DNA from: Toxonevra muliebris
Lineage: Eukaryota; Arthropoda; Insecta; Diptera; Pallopteridae
Reading direction: 5' to 3'
DNA length: 64,000 bases
Assembly (NCBI GenBank): GCA_963691655.1
Contig: OY829330.1
Span: 20,363,224 to 20,427,223 of the forward strand
A model generated the notes under the pieces. The model did not search any database and was not told the origin of the DNA. It worked only from the letters and a program-made list of their open reading frames with translations. The translations under genes and the position numbers were made by a program. This document shows positions 32,801 to 44,475 of the stretch, piece by piece. Each line of letters starts with the position of its first letter. Positions within the stretch are counted from its first letter, which is position 1.

Positions 32801-33568
32801 TACGTTTAAGAGAGTCGACATTTGTTGCATAAGCTGGTTCATCATTTGTTTTAGTTCACACATATCACTAGTGTGTGAGGCAGTCGAGTTAATTTTATTA
32901 GTTGTTGAGGGCTGGATATTATGCTGATTACTTTTGTTGTTTGCGGGAAGCGAAGGTGAAGAGATATTATTTGTGCTCGGTGCAACGAGAAGCGATGATG
33001 GGTTGATCTGACCAGTGCAGCCAGTGGATCTGGCTATTTGAGCGTATGACACTGCTGAGGTAACTTGCACGGTTGCTGATGCGCCTTCTGATATTTTTTG
33101 TTGGGTTGTAGTTATTCTCGTAGTGCCGAGAATCTTTGAAGTATAATGTTTCGAATCAATTGTTGCTTTCAGAGCATCATGACTGACACCTTGAATATAT
33201 ATTGGTGGCGGTTTATTTACATTGGGTGCAAGTACAGGTTGTTGTGGCGAGGTTATTTCATTGTCATTACCATCGTTTTCCGATCTATACTGATTTTGTG
33301 TATTGGGACTCGATTCTGTCTCACTGTCGATTTCTTTGTCGACGTATTGCCCAAGTAGTTCAAATCTGTTCGATGTATTTGGCCCGCCAAGCCAATATTT
33401 ATGTAGTGTTGCTTGATTTGTCGTCGGAGATTTGTTTCTCTGTTTTTTATTGTTGCCGTTTTTATTATTGGGGGAAAGCTTATCGCGAGTTCTTTTTAGA
33501 TTCAGCTGATCAGTATTTGTGTTAGTTATTTTTGTTGCTGCTCTGAGTGGGGAACGGTTTAAACCCAT
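32735..33568 (-). pseudogene. Jockey ORF1
   Basis: Starts MGLNRSPLRAATKITN and runs 277 codons. Low-complexity, N/Q/S/T-rich, with IYIQGVSHDALKATIDSK and SKILGTTRITTTQQ of the pre-CCHC domain of jockey-clade gag-like proteins. After that domain the expected CCHC knuckles are gone; the frame goes into a serine/asparagine-rich tail and overlaps the ORF2 start (WNANGL-type block near 32,765). The deletion keeps the frame open. Confidence 0.75.
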
Positions 33569-33987
33569 CCAATTGTTGGGATTATTTTTTCAATAGTTGT
33601 GGGATTATATGAAATGGGATTATATTTTGACAATGTGGCAACTCTTAACTGATAAGTTATGTAGGAAATCAAAGAAACCTTGCATACTTTCAGGCAGTTG
33701 AATTTGTCAACTGAAAGCTTTTCACTAACTACTGTATATAGTTAAATACCGCTTGTGGATTTTAATTATTTTGACGAAGTCTCACTTCTCAAAAAATTAT
33801 TTATTTCTTTGTTTATTTTTAGAATTGACACCAATTACACTGCACTCGATGATTAAACGAAGCTGGGCATTTAGTTCTTTTATAAATTTGTTGACTGGTT
33901 TTCGGTTATGGCCTAGAACCATTTGTTTATTAACTTTTGTACGATCGTATAATCACTGTAATGTTCACTCGATTGTTGTTGCACTAA

Positions 33988-36198
33988 TTGCATTCGTGAT
34001 AGCAAGAATACTTCTTTCCGTGAACTAAGAGATGGCGCCGACATTGACCCCTGGGGTAATACATACAAGGTGGTTATGAGGCCAGTGAGAGGTCCTAGAG
34101 GGCCACAACCCTCAGATCCCGTGCTAATGAACAAAGCTGTGGCTGCGCTGTTTCCCAAACAGGCGGAACGCGTACACTGCTGTCATCAACCCTCGGACAT
34201 AGGTCATATCCCTATTGTGACAACCGAAGAGCTGTTGTTGACACTTAAGAAAATGGCTTACAACAAAGCACCTGGGCTGGACGGTATACCCAATGTGGCG
34301 TTGAAGACTGCCATCAAAGCAGATCCCGTGACTTTTGCCAAAATGTACACTGCGTGTCTAAAAGAAGGAGTGCTTCCTAACTTCTGGAAGTGTCAAAAGT
34401 TGGAGTTACTACTGAAACCAGGGAAATAAACCCGATCATCCATCAGCGTATCGTCCGCTCTGCATGCTTGATTCGTTGGGTAAAATACTGGAGAGCGTTA
34501 TTGTAAACAGACTACAGGAGACGCCCGAGAGGCCTGGTGGTCTATTTGGCACAGCACATAATTTGGATTCCGTCGTAGGAAATCCACCATCGATGCTATG
34601 CAGATGGTTATGCAAATAGCGCGCTATGCAATAAGCGGTGAAAGGTGGAGAGGCGGCGACAAGCAATATTGCTCAGTTGTAACACTGGATATAAAAAATG
34701 CGTTCAATTCAGTGAGTTGGTCGCGTATTATGCATGCGGTCAACAGTTTTGGTGTTCCGGGATACCTACAGACAATCATCTCGAACTACTTTGAGGACAG
34801 AGTGTTGCTATATGACACCGATGATGGTGTAAAACGCTACCTCGTCTCTCGAGGTGTTCCACAGGCTTCCGTACTTGGGCCAACACTGTGGAACGCGATG
34901 TACAATGGTGTTTTGGAAATTGAGCTCCCCATAGGTGCCACATTGGTTGGATATGCTGATGATATCGCACTGGTGGTGGTAGCGAAGTATATTCACACGC
35001 TGGAGAAGACCTGCAGCGATGCAATCGAGCATAGTGAGATGGTTACAAAGGGTACGTTTGGAGTTGGCAGAGTAGAAAACAGAAGCAGTTATCTTGAGTT
35101 CAAGGAAAATACGTGAGGTGTTCAAATTTAGAGTGGGAGAGCATGAGATCGTCTCCCAACTCTACCCTAGGGTTCTTGGTGTACTGATCGACGCCAGAAT
35201 GACTTTTAAAGATCATTTGCTGGCAGTCAGTGAAAAAGCCTCAAAGGTCAATAGTGCACTCTCCCACATTATATCGAATATCGGAGGGCCACGCTCAAGC
35301 AGACGAAAACTCCTGGCCCGAGTCTCAAGTTCGATACTGCTGTATGCGGCGCCAGTATGGGCGAATGCAACGCAAACTGCATCATATATTGCCGGGATGC
35401 GGGCGACCTATCGCTGCAGCGCACTAAGAGTTGCTAGTGGATTTCGCACAGTGTCGGATGAAGCAATCGGTGTGATTGCAGGTATGATGCCGATAGCCAT
35501 ACTGGCGTGTGAATGTCAAAATATCTATGTGGCAGGCTCCAAGGTGTCTAAAGTAGAGGAGCGACAACGGAGTATAAAAGAGTGGCAGCTACGTTGGGAA
35601 AGAGGGAGCAAAGGAAGGTGGACATATGCGCTCATACCAAACATTGAAAGTTGGATAACCCGCCAGCATGGTGGAATCGATTTCCACATGACGCAACTAC
35701 TTAACGGACATGGTTGCTTTAAGCAGTACCTTCACCGCTTTAAACATGAGGAGGAACCGACTTGCCTCAACTGCCCAACAGATATGTAGGACGCGTGGCA
35801 TATATAGTTATATTGCCCACGTTTCAACGTTGATCGTGCGGAGATAACTGAAGCCTTTGGAGAAACTTACACATTGGCTAACATTACGACACATATGTGC
35901 CACATAGCCCATAAGTGGCAAGCAGTCAAGAGAGCCGCAGCAAAGATAATGTCTGCGCTTCGGCGCACTGAACGCGTTTGCAACATGGAGCGCATCCAAT
36001 TGAGCAATGTACTTAACCCCTAAGACGGATAACTTGACGTACCAAAGAAATTGACGCTTGAACAGTAATACTCTTACGGCCTACCGACGAAATACTTAAC
36101 GGTGGTTCCGGGAGGACTTACCGTCCGGACATGTGAGATGGTTTTGGTGAGTGGAAGTCTCACACTGACTGAGGCTTTCAGTGCTTTCCTCCTCCAAC
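33988..36198 (+). pseudogene. R1-like ORF2 reverse transcriptase and C-terminus
   Basis: RT blocks: MAYNKAPGLDGIPNVALK (34,253), FGFRRRKSTIDAMQMV (34,560), VVTLDIKNAFNSVSW (34,680, first aspartate), VSRGVPQASVLGPTLWN (34,843) and GYADDIALVV (34,950, intact active site). The thumb and C-terminal part (35,094-35,789) ends with an HRFKHEEEPTCLNC-type cysteine motif. A stop at 35,787-35,789 and a frameshift precede the true tail to about 36,020. The 3' UTR (to 36,198) holds a TCTCACACTGACTGAGG segment before the A-run. Confidence 0.85.
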
Positions 36199-36213
36199 AA
36201 AAAAAAAAAAAAG

Positions 36214-36960
36214 ACGGTGTCACCTTCTGTGGCATTTCAATCAAATCGCATTTTGAATGTATGTATTAAATAAACTCTTACTCTATTACTTTTTATACTC
36301 AACGGAATTGGTCGTGTTTTACTTAACTCCACTGAAGAGTCAAAACCTCAACAAAATTATCTAAAAATATTAAAAATAACACTGAGCATACCCAACTGTT
36401 AGCTAAAATATGGGAACACTGACAGCAATGAAAGAGAGAATCGCTAGTCGACAAGGAAAAAATTGAAAAGATTGTTAATTGCCGAATGTTCTCCAGCGAT
36501 TGTCGACCGACGATGTCATTCTAGACGTATTCATACCATATGTTTACTTGTATTTTATTACTTGTCGACATCGTCAATCGACAATAGTTTTGATTCTGTT
36601 CCGGCTCTAATAATATTTTTATAAATTCTGAAAATGCTGACTGCTGATTATTCATGTTTTTGTTTTGTTTTGTATACGCTGTTCAGAGTAAGAGAGCAAA
36701 ATAGTACACTTTTGTTGAAGATATAAGTTAGCACACTATAGATATTGCAACAACAGCAATATTACAAATTAAAATAAAGGCAATAAACCTAAAAACTACG
36801 TTGAACCTATTTTCTAAAATACCATAATAAGCCAAAATAATGTACTTATAATTCCTAAAATTAAGTATATTGAACTTATTTCCTAAAAATACCATAATAA
36901 GCAAAAATATTGTACTTATAATTCCTAGAATTAAGTTAAAAGTGTAATACAAAATATGTA
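36214..36960. repeat. Spacer with a 70-bp tandem duplication
   Basis: Non-coding. Two adjacent units of about 70 bp (36,797-36,866 and 36,867-36,936) share TTGAAC(C/T)TATTT.CTAAAA, TACCATAATAAG and ATTGTACTTATAATTCCTA. Upstream, 36,440-36,610 has several TGTCGAC-containing short inverted segments. No gene is supported. Confidence 0.65.
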
Positions 36961-37442
36961 TCTAAACCTGTCAGGCTGTCAGTCACTCAAGGGGAACAAC
37001 ATGTATTTCGATACGAGCCGTAATTGAGTGATCTGATGGAAGTTTGGTCTATCACCTCCCCGTGGTGACGGCTCTAAACAGTTGCATATCTGATTTCTGA
37101 TATGTAACTGACTAAGATAGTCCAGGCGGAGGGAGCACACCCTCTTATGCAAAGCCTTCCCTAATCCAAGGTGTTATGCGACCCGTGCCTGTTGGATATT
37201 TTGGCAGACAGGGGAGTAACTCTGGAACGCCAACAGTGGCGAGTCAGCTATCTGAATGCATTAAAATTAATTAATTTGATGCAATCATTATGGTGGATCC
37301 GATTCCGTTGGTTTCTCCAGTGTTAAAAATTAGGCTGTATTTTTACGGAGCATCTTTAATACCTGGCCACCTCAGAGAGTAACGGTCGACCTTCCCTTCC
37401 CCTTTTCTTTATAGAGGTTGCCGTGTATTCTGATTCGTCGGG

Positions 37443-39678
37443 ATGCACAGCTTTGCCCTGGTTAAACAGGAGGAGCAGGCGACCGGACGAAACGGCCTGA
37501 ACGAAACCGAAAAAGGAAAAATCCTCAAAGTCTCTCGAGTTTACGACAGAGAGCGCATCCCAGGGGAGAGTGGGGTTGTAATCTTTACAACCAACTCTTC
37601 TTTGGTGTCAGGGACTGTGAACCCTCCGCCTGAAGTAGGTATGAGTCTGGACATCACAACTGTGGCCAACATACCTCCTACAGAAGCCGGCGTACTGGGG
37701 CCACAACCTTCTCGCTGTATGAGACGCAAATGGAGGAAGATTAGGTCGATAAACAGACGTAAGGAGGTCTCGGAAATACTCATGTTGAAGACCCAATTAT
37801 GGCCAGCAACCGATGCAGAGCCTCCTCAGAGAAACCAAGCCGCTTCCTTCAGGCGCGCTCAGGTAAAGAGGACGAAGACCGATACTGCCACCGCTGCCAT
37901 CTCTTGCAGTGTGGGCGCGCAGATGGGAGGCTCTAACACTTTCCGAAGTATTAACGCCACCTCTGTGATGCCTACTGCTGCCGGCAATGATAACGCGAGG
38001 CTTCCCCGGTCTTCTAACTCAGCAAATATTGCGGAACCTATCTGTGGACTTACAGTAACCCAGATAAATTTGCAACATTCCAAGGCTGCTACTGCACTCC
38101 TATGTAAACGCCTTTCCATGTTGCATACATTCCCTCACATAACAACAATCCAAGAACCTTGGGTCCATAAAGGACGCATCTGTGGACTTGGTGAGTTAAG
38201 GGGGCGCACGATTCTATATGATGAGAGTTCTAATAGACCTAGAACCTGTCTTATCTCCTCATCTTACAATCACCAAACTTGGTCAGTTTTGTGGCCAAGA
38301 TATGGTTGCCGCTAAGGTGAGTTTTCAGGACAATCAGGAATGGAAACATTTTCTTCTGCCTACTTTCCATACGATACAATTTTACCACCACCGCCAGCGA
38401 TAGTTGTTGAACTTGTGGAGTATTGTGAGAGGATTAATTTGGGGCTCATATTATGTTGTGACGCTAATGCACAGAATGTTATCTGGGGCAGCAGCAAGTG
38501 CAACGTAAGAGGGACCCATCTTCTCAACTACATCCTATCTTCTGGATTGAACATACAAAACGTTGGGAACCACTTTTGTGACACCTACTAGGCAGCAGGT
38601 TATTGACCTAACTCTTTCTAATGAAAGGTTAGTGCAGTCAATTTCAAACTGCTAGGTTCTAAGAGATGACTCTCTTTCAGACCACAGATATATCGAGTTT
38701 CAGTATGGTGTTGAAGTTAATCCTTTAACGCTCATAAGAAATCCGAAAAAAGCGGATTGGGCAAAGTTTAGAGTAGAACTGGCTTCATTAAGCTGTGCTC
38801 TACCCCCTAAACTATGCAACGAGCGAGGTCTGGAAGCAGTGGTGGAAAATCTCACCTCTGCTCTTCAGACCAGCTTTGAGCGTGCCTGTCCCCCTCGCCA
38901 ACCTCTTGCTTAAATTCCTGTTCCGTGGTGGAACAAGGAGTTGCAAGCCCTGCGGGTTGAGTCGAGAAAACTTATCAACAGGGCTCTCAAGACTAATCTT
39001 GATGAGCACTGGGCTCTATATCGTCAAAAGTAGAAGGAGTATAAAAAGCTAATTCGAGATTCGAAAAGGGCTTCCTTTAGAAATTTCTGCAGCGGTATTG
39101 AAACTATGTCTGAAACAGCTAGGTTGGCGAAAATCCTCAAAAAGGGTCAAGCCAACCGACTGTGTTCACTCAAAAAATCTGATGGCACTTTCACGGAATC
39201 AAAAAGTGAGATGTTCAGCTTAATGCTGGAATCTCACTTTCCGGGCAATCAGGTCTCTGTTGTTCAACATCCCACTTTTCCGGAAGCGGGGAGGGTAGGT
39301 TCAACAGTTTCGCAGCGTAACTGGTGGGTTGCCAGGACAGTGGCGAATGAAGATGCCATTAGGTTTGCTATTGCTTCTTTTGACAGCTTCAAATCGCCGG
39401 GTCCGGATGGTATACTCCCAGTTGCTCTGAAAGAGAGTATGGTGCAATTGCTACCGGTTTTGAAGAAGATCTTCGTCTCCAGTTTGGCTCTCGCTCACAT
39501 ACCACAACAATGGAGGTTGGTAAAAGTTGTATTCATTCCAAAAATTGGAAAGGACAACTATACCAATCCCAAAAGCCTTAGACCAATTAGTATGATGTCT
39601 TTCTTACTAAAATGTCTTGAGCGCTGTGTTGAACACCGCATCCGTAGTGAGTCGTTATTGTTACATCCTCTCTCTTAA
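37443..39678 (+). pseudogene. LOA-B copy 1: ORF1 remnant, endonuclease and RT N-terminus
   Basis: The 290-codon frame at 37,443-38,315 begins with an ORF1-like N-terminus (basic, KRTKTDTATAAI) and passes in frame into the ORF2 endonuclease (VTQINLQHSKAATALL, 38,048), so an internal deletion has fused the two. After a frameshift the endonuclease continues with LILCCDANAQNVIWGSSKCN (38,445). Stops follow. RT N-terminal blocks at 39,106-39,678: FDSFKSPGPDGILPVALKES and IPQQWRLVKVVFIPKIGKDN, FRPISMMSFLLKCLE-type. A TAA at 39,676 and a TAG near 39,847 separate it from the C-terminal frame. Confidence 0.8.
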
Positions 39679-39855
39679 TTTCAGCATGCTTACCAATGTG
39701 GAAAATCTTGTGAGACGGCCCTGCAAAATCTGGTAGGTCGGATTGAGCGGGCCCTCAACAGGAAAGAATACACTATTGGTATTTTTGTTGATATTGAGGG
39801 AGCTTTTGACAACGCAACTTTCGACGGCATGTGCAATGCAGCAGGTTAGCATGGA

Positions 39856-41694
39856 GTGGATCCAGTTCTTGTTAACTGGATTCGCTCAATGCTGTCACAC
39901 AGACTTATGATGGTTCAAGCTGATTGTGGTCAATCTGTGACTTGCGGCGTGAATAGAGGATGTCTCGAAGGGGGCGTACTCTCTCCACTGCTGTGGTGTC
40001 TGCTGGTTGGCTCTCTGCTTATTTTCCTAAATGAGTCAGGTATCTACACACAGGCCTATGCCGATGACGTTGCCTGCCTAATCACGGGCCAATCGGTCGG
40101 GTATGTTTGTAGAAAGGCCCAAACTGATCTGAATATGATTAAATCTTGGTGCTGCTCATACGGGCTATCGGTTAACCCTCTTAAAACTGGTGTTATCCTT
40201 TTCACCAGAAGAAGAAAAATTGATGGTCTTGTTTTACCAGTACTCAGAGGAATCACTAATCAGCTATCCCAAGAAGTGAAATATCTAGGAGTCATTCTTG
40301 ATACCAAACTTCTTTGGCGTTCTCATGTTGAGCTAAAGGTATCCAAGGCATTGGCAGCTTTTTGCCAATGTAAGGCTATTTTTGGCAAAACATGGGGCTT
40401 GTCACCTTATAAAGTCTTATGGTTTTATAAGGCTATGATTCGACCCATCATCACCTATGCATCCATAGTCTGGTGGAGCAGACTTAATGTTGACAGGGCT
40501 AGGAAAGCTCTTGCCAGACTTCAAAGGACTGTGGCCATTTGCTGTACGGTAGCTTTTCCTACAACACCTGGCCCATCCTTGGATGCATTGCTCAACTTAC
40601 CACCCCTTGATATTTTTGCTAAAGGAGAGGCTGTCAAAGCCATCTGTAGGCTTAAACGCAATGGGTATTGGTATGACACTTGCTGGGATACTGGTGACAT
40701 TGTTGAAGGTACTGATATGGACCTAACAGTTCTATCAATGCCATCCGATATAATTCCAACAATTCCAGTTTTAAAACAGCGCTATACAATACAAATTCCA
40801 GAGGCCCAAACTTGGCTTTTGCCGAGACCTGGGCCGGGAGTTGATTGTAGGCGTATTTTCACTAACGGCTCCAGAACAGAATTCGGTTCGGGTTCTGGGG
40901 TCTTTATTGAAAATGATGGAGTGCACCTTCACTTCTCCCTTGGGTTGTATGCTTCTGTTTTTCAAGCAGACATTTTTGCAATCATCAAGGCAATGGACCA
41001 TGTTATTGATAATGGTTGGAGAGAAAGGAGTATCTGTGTATTTAGTCACAGTCAGGCTGCGCTTAAATCCTTGCTTAATCCTCTAACCACGTCTAAACTG
41101 GTTATGCATTGTAAATCCAGGCTTGATTGTGTTGGAAAACACAATAGCCTGCTGTTGATATGGGTTCCTGGACACTCAGGAATTTCAGGAAATGAATCTG
41201 CTGACCTTCTGGCCAGAAAGGGTTTGGAAACTGGTTTTCTGGGCTCAGAACCCGTACTCTCTTTGTCGTCTACAGCCATCAAGACCACCATTAATGAGTG
41301 GGTCGACTTGACCCACAATCGTAAATGGGAGGACTTGAGGGGCTTTAGACAGACAAAGACCATGTTACCTGTTATCTCGAAGCGTCTAACGGACTTTCTG
41401 TTATCACTTAACAGAAAAAGTTGTGGGCAGCTGGTGGGATTATATACAGGTCATTTCTCTTGGGCCAAACATTTGCATATGATTGGCCTAGGAGCTAGTG
41501 CCTTCTGTGCTTCCTGTGCTTTGGAGGAAGAATGTGAAGAGACGGCAGACCACTTTCTTAGTGTCTGCCCCGCTTTCTGCCAGATCAGAGTAAGCATATT
41601 TGGTACTGGGATGTTGGGAGACGAACACCTGAGCTCTCTAACACCGCAGGATCCGCTAAGATTTATTAATAAATCTGGTAGATTTAAAGAATAG
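39856..41694 (+). pseudogene. LOA-B copy 1: RT C-terminus and RNase H
   Basis: 612 uninterrupted codons. RT active site QAYADDVACL at residues 66-75, preceded by GCLEGGVLSPLLW; thumb with VKYLGVILDTKLLWRSHVEL; then the RNase H domain (about residues 330-470). All three acidic RNase H residues visible in this family are replaced here: FTNGSR (D to N), FQADIFAI (E to D) and FSHSQAAL (D to H), whereas copy 2 keeps D, E and D. The HSGISGNESADLLARKG motif is intact. The C-terminus has a cysteine/histidine cluster (CASCALEEECEETADHFLSVC), typical of LOA/I-type elements. The ATG at 39,856 is internal; upstream RT is cut by stops. Confidence 0.85.
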
Positions 41695-41780
41695 CAAAAG
41701 GGAACACAGGATATAGTACAATGGACGTAAAACTTGTCTGAGTGCTGTATTCTTGAATACTTCTTTTGCCTGTTCCAACA

Positions 41781-43008
41781 AAAAACAAATAGTAGGTCTC
41801 TGTTTTCTTTGGGGTGCTTAATTAGAGTGGAAAAAAGAAAAATGAAGAATAAGTTGTTTGAGAAGTTTTCTGATTACTTGGCTGAATGTGAGACACGAAA
41901 AACTGTTTCTTTTTTTTGGATTTTTTTTTTAGTTTAGGTACGATACGTAAGATTTCCCGTGGAAATTAATATTAGATTTATGTTCATCGATCGAAATTAA
42001 CTTGGGTAAATAATAAAAAAATAATATTAGATTCATACTTATTCAGCGAAAAAAATATACGAAAAAAGGCTTTATCTGTTCTGTTATAATGACTTGGGCA
42101 AACGTATGCTTGATAAAACTGTTTTCTAATAGTGTGGACGTAAACTTGCAGCCGTCATATTGGTTAGCCATCATGTCATGTCGAATCAAAAAAGGCAATG
42201 TGTCACTTTAAACTAGAAATAATAAGCTTGGTTTAAAATTTTTTTTTGGTCAAAAACCGCATTTCGTACACTGTGCGCTGGTGAACAGGAATCTCTCCAG
42301 CCTCATGAGTATCAGTGTTTACTTAAATTAATCTACTTTTGGTTTCTTTTGAAATATTATAATTATTTATTGGGTATCACAAATTAGTACAATAAGAAAC
42401 TAGTCTAGAAATGGAATTCACGAGAAAATGTGAAAATTTAATTTTACTACTAGTTTTAAAAAATTTTGTACATAAAGTTTATGGTAAAAGTCGTATCTTT
42501 TTTTTGGAGCAGAAACAATATTTCTTTAACAAAATTGTAATTTCACGGCATTTTGATTAGAAACAGTGTAAATTTTGCGTGACACAAAGTAAGCGAAGGA
42601 AAGAGGTGACACAAAGCATACGTTGCCAACGGATACACAATCATACACAAAATTAACCAGCTGATAGCTGCAACACTCTCAACTCTCTCTCAACGTACGG
42701 CAAAGTTGAGAGTTGCCCAACTTTATACGTTAATTCAACGTATACGTTGTGTATGGGCCACACTACATACGATTTCATATATTTTATAGTAGTTGTCAGT
42801 TGTATACTTTGCTCTCACGTACACAACGGACTCTATGTGCCAAAGCCTTTACATTCTCGTTTACACATAAAAGCTAATTTTTAAGTATTTTCTCAACACT
42901 TGTCTGGTCTTATATTGCCAAAATATTACTTTTTTGGCGTATAAGTTAACAAATTCTAGCGCTTCTAATCCAATGTCAATATTGCCCATTTGTATTTATT
43001 TTTTTTTT
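41781..43008. other. Non-coding spacer with one notable hairpin
   Basis: AT-rich and without supportable coding sequence. At 42,674-42,683 and 42,704-42,713 ACTCTCAACT and AGTTGAGAGT form a perfect hairpin, close to other short inverted segments around CAACGTATACGTTG (42,738-42,751). The end (42,999-43,008) is the poly(A) tail, read as T, of LINE B. Confidence 0.5.
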
Positions 43009-43837
43009 GACGACGAATCCCAACGGACCCTCGAACCGCCTAATACGACCTAGGGGCGCATCTGCAAAAGGCACAGATCGGTGACCGATGCAATCGCATT
43101 GCTTACGCCGAAAAGGTGGAATGAATTGCGTTTATCCCAATTGGCATTCAATACAACTACAGATATAAAATCATCAGTTGCTCATCTATTAAGTATAATT
43201 AATAAGGATGTTTTAGTGTACTCTAATTGGAAATGTCGAATAAGTTGTTATGTTCGTTAAGATCTCTACATATTCCACGAAAAGAATCATTTTGAGCATA
43301 GTTCGTCTTGCATAAGCAAAGTTTAATAGGAAAAAAAATATCTTGAGCTTCTACAAAGTATATTAAAGTCAATTTCACTCAGCAAATATTGAGATGTTAA
43401 AACTCCTGTTAAAAGCTTTATTAAAAACGTTATATTCAGCATTATTCTTCTGCTTATTAATGTAGGTAGATTGATAAGTTTTAACCGATGCTCATATGGT
43501 GGAAGATTCAAAAGTAGATTCCAACAAAAACTTCTTAATGCAAAAAGAAGAAATTTTTTTTGGACCCACTCAATTTTATTTATGTAGCAATTATATTGAG
43601 GACTCCAGACAGGGGATGCATACTCTAGAAAGGGTCTAACAAGTGAAGTGAATAGCGTTTTAGTTGTGTATGGGTCATTAAATTCTTTGGACCATCTTTT
43701 AATAAACCCAAGAGCACTTTTAGCTTTGTTCACACACGAGTTGATATGCATATTAAAACTTAACTTGGAGTCCATAGTGACACCCAAATCAACAAATAAT
43801 AATACATGATTCAGAGTATGACCCTGTATAGAATATA
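43009..43837 (-). mobile_element. CR1/jockey-like LINE B, 3' part
   Basis: The 3' portion of one minus-strand LINE whose 5' portion is at 50,921-53,319. It contains the RT C-terminal domain (HTLNHVLLFVDLGVTMDSKL, KRWSKEFNDPYTTKTLF, EYASPVWSPQYNC; 43,820-43,323), then the 3' UTR, and ends GGGATTCGTCGTC plus poly(A) at 42,999-43,008. The last about 140 bp is related to the tail of LINE A (30,810-30,958). The coding sequence meets the 5' portion codon for codon when the intervening 7,083 bp and one TA are left out. Confidence 0.85.
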
Positions 43838-44436
43838 CACAGAAAATTTTTAGGTAGGTTAATCTAATCAAAAAAAATTGTAATTTTAAGGTCTCATACA
43901 AATATGAAGAGAGCACAAAATTGATAACAATTTCCATGGGTCAATTCCAACTAAAAAAAATTGTCATTTTACCATTATTTGAAAATACATAGAGAAAACA
44001 CAAGTTGTAAACTTTTCAAATGCAAATTTAACGGAAAAAACAATTGAAATGTAGCTCTCTTGTTTGTCCTCTCAGGTGTGTATACTAAAGAAAAGAAATT
44101 GACAAATATGGTTTGTTGTCAGAGTAGCCAATGTAACGATATTATCGTCACCAAATGCAAATTGAAAATTAAAGTTATTTAAAAAATATAGTTTGTTGGC
44201 AGAAACTTTTTGGAAAAATGATAAACATTTTCATTATATTATATAAAAGTTAGTCATAATTATTTACCAATTGTTATCCATAATCCTAATGTTAAATAAT
44301 TTGTAAATAAAAATTGCGCTTCTGCTTGTATGTTTGGCAACTCTGTTTGTTGAAAAAGCACGACGACAAGAAAAAGAGATATTCGGGCAGCTCTCGTTAG
44401 TTGCGTATTGTCGATCGAGTGGGCTGCATCGCCGTG

Positions 44437-44475
44437 GATGCCATAGAGCACATGAGTCGACACTAAGAGAGCAAG
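44437..44475. repeat. 34-bp inverted repeat, left copy
   Basis: CCATAGAGCACATGAG.CGACACTAAGAGAGC (44,442-44,475), inverted at 46,795-46,828 with about 32 of 34 bases matching. Both copies are adjacent to a GGATG. The pair brackets 2.4 kb that includes the THAP-like exon and lies upstream of the SAM gene start; it could be a shared promoter/UTR segment or remnants of nested TIRs. Confidence 0.6.

Larger units (their letters stand above)
28182..33987 (-). mobile_element. Jockey-clade LINE with complete 5' end and poly(A), split by another LINE
   Basis: Minus strand. The 5' UTR starts at about 33,987 (AATTAGTGCAACAACAATCG) and ORF1 begins at ATG 33,568. ORF2 endonuclease is near 32,790-32,380, RT follows (32,191-30,960, resuming 28,685-28,420), then a 3' UTR ending in A8 (T run 28,182-28,189). 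It sits in the R1-like element. The RT is interrupted between SVLGPLVY (30,963) and the FADD box (28,667) by the CR1/jockey-like LINE A. Additional internal deletions remove part of ORF1's zinc knuckles and the RT C-terminus. Confidence 0.85.
26540..36213 (+). mobile_element. R1-clade LINE, split in two by a jockey element
   Basis: The 5' part (about 26,540-28,180) carries ORF1, the endonuclease and the endonuclease-RT linker up to LKKAI. The 3' part (about 33,988-36,198) resumes with RDSKNTSFRELRDG and the whole RT and C-terminal region, and ends in a poly(A) run at 36,199-36,213. The frame is continuous across the 5.8-kb jockey insertion, showing that this is one element. R1-clade identity comes from ORF1 (RPDALIISA, SYADILRTIK), PVYWWNENIAKCR and PWGNTYKVVM. 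It carries frameshifts and stops. No 28S rDNA flanks it, unlike canonical R1. Confidence 0.88.
36965..41780 (+). mobile_element. LOA-type LINE B, copy 1
   Basis: 5' UTR from about 36,965, containing blocks shared with LOA-A (37,167-37,188 and 37,365-37,393), then a fused ORF1/ORF2 region, endonuclease, RT, RNase H and a 3' UTR ending GCCTGTTCC plus a short A-rich tail at about 41,777. Copy 2 at 53,320-55,955 (minus) is highly similar from the RT onward, including the 3' UTR. Copy 1 lacks the DUF4780-like part of ORF1, which copy 2 still has; copy 2 lacks the endonuclease. The endonuclease start (VTQINLQHSKAATALL, TIQEPWVHKGRICGL) places it in the LOA clade. Confidence 0.88.

Noticed and set aside
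37541..38119. Minus-strand ORFs overlapping LOA-B ORF1
   Set aside because: Shadows of the plus-strand LINE frame in GC-richer sequence.
41734..41937. 67-codon ORF after LOA-B copy 1
   Set aside because: Begins in the LOA 3' UTR and runs into spacer; low-complexity C-terminus and no domain.
42674..42713. Terminator or small RNA hairpin
   Set aside because: A perfect 10-bp stem, but with no transcript context; more likely part of a decayed inverted-repeat element.
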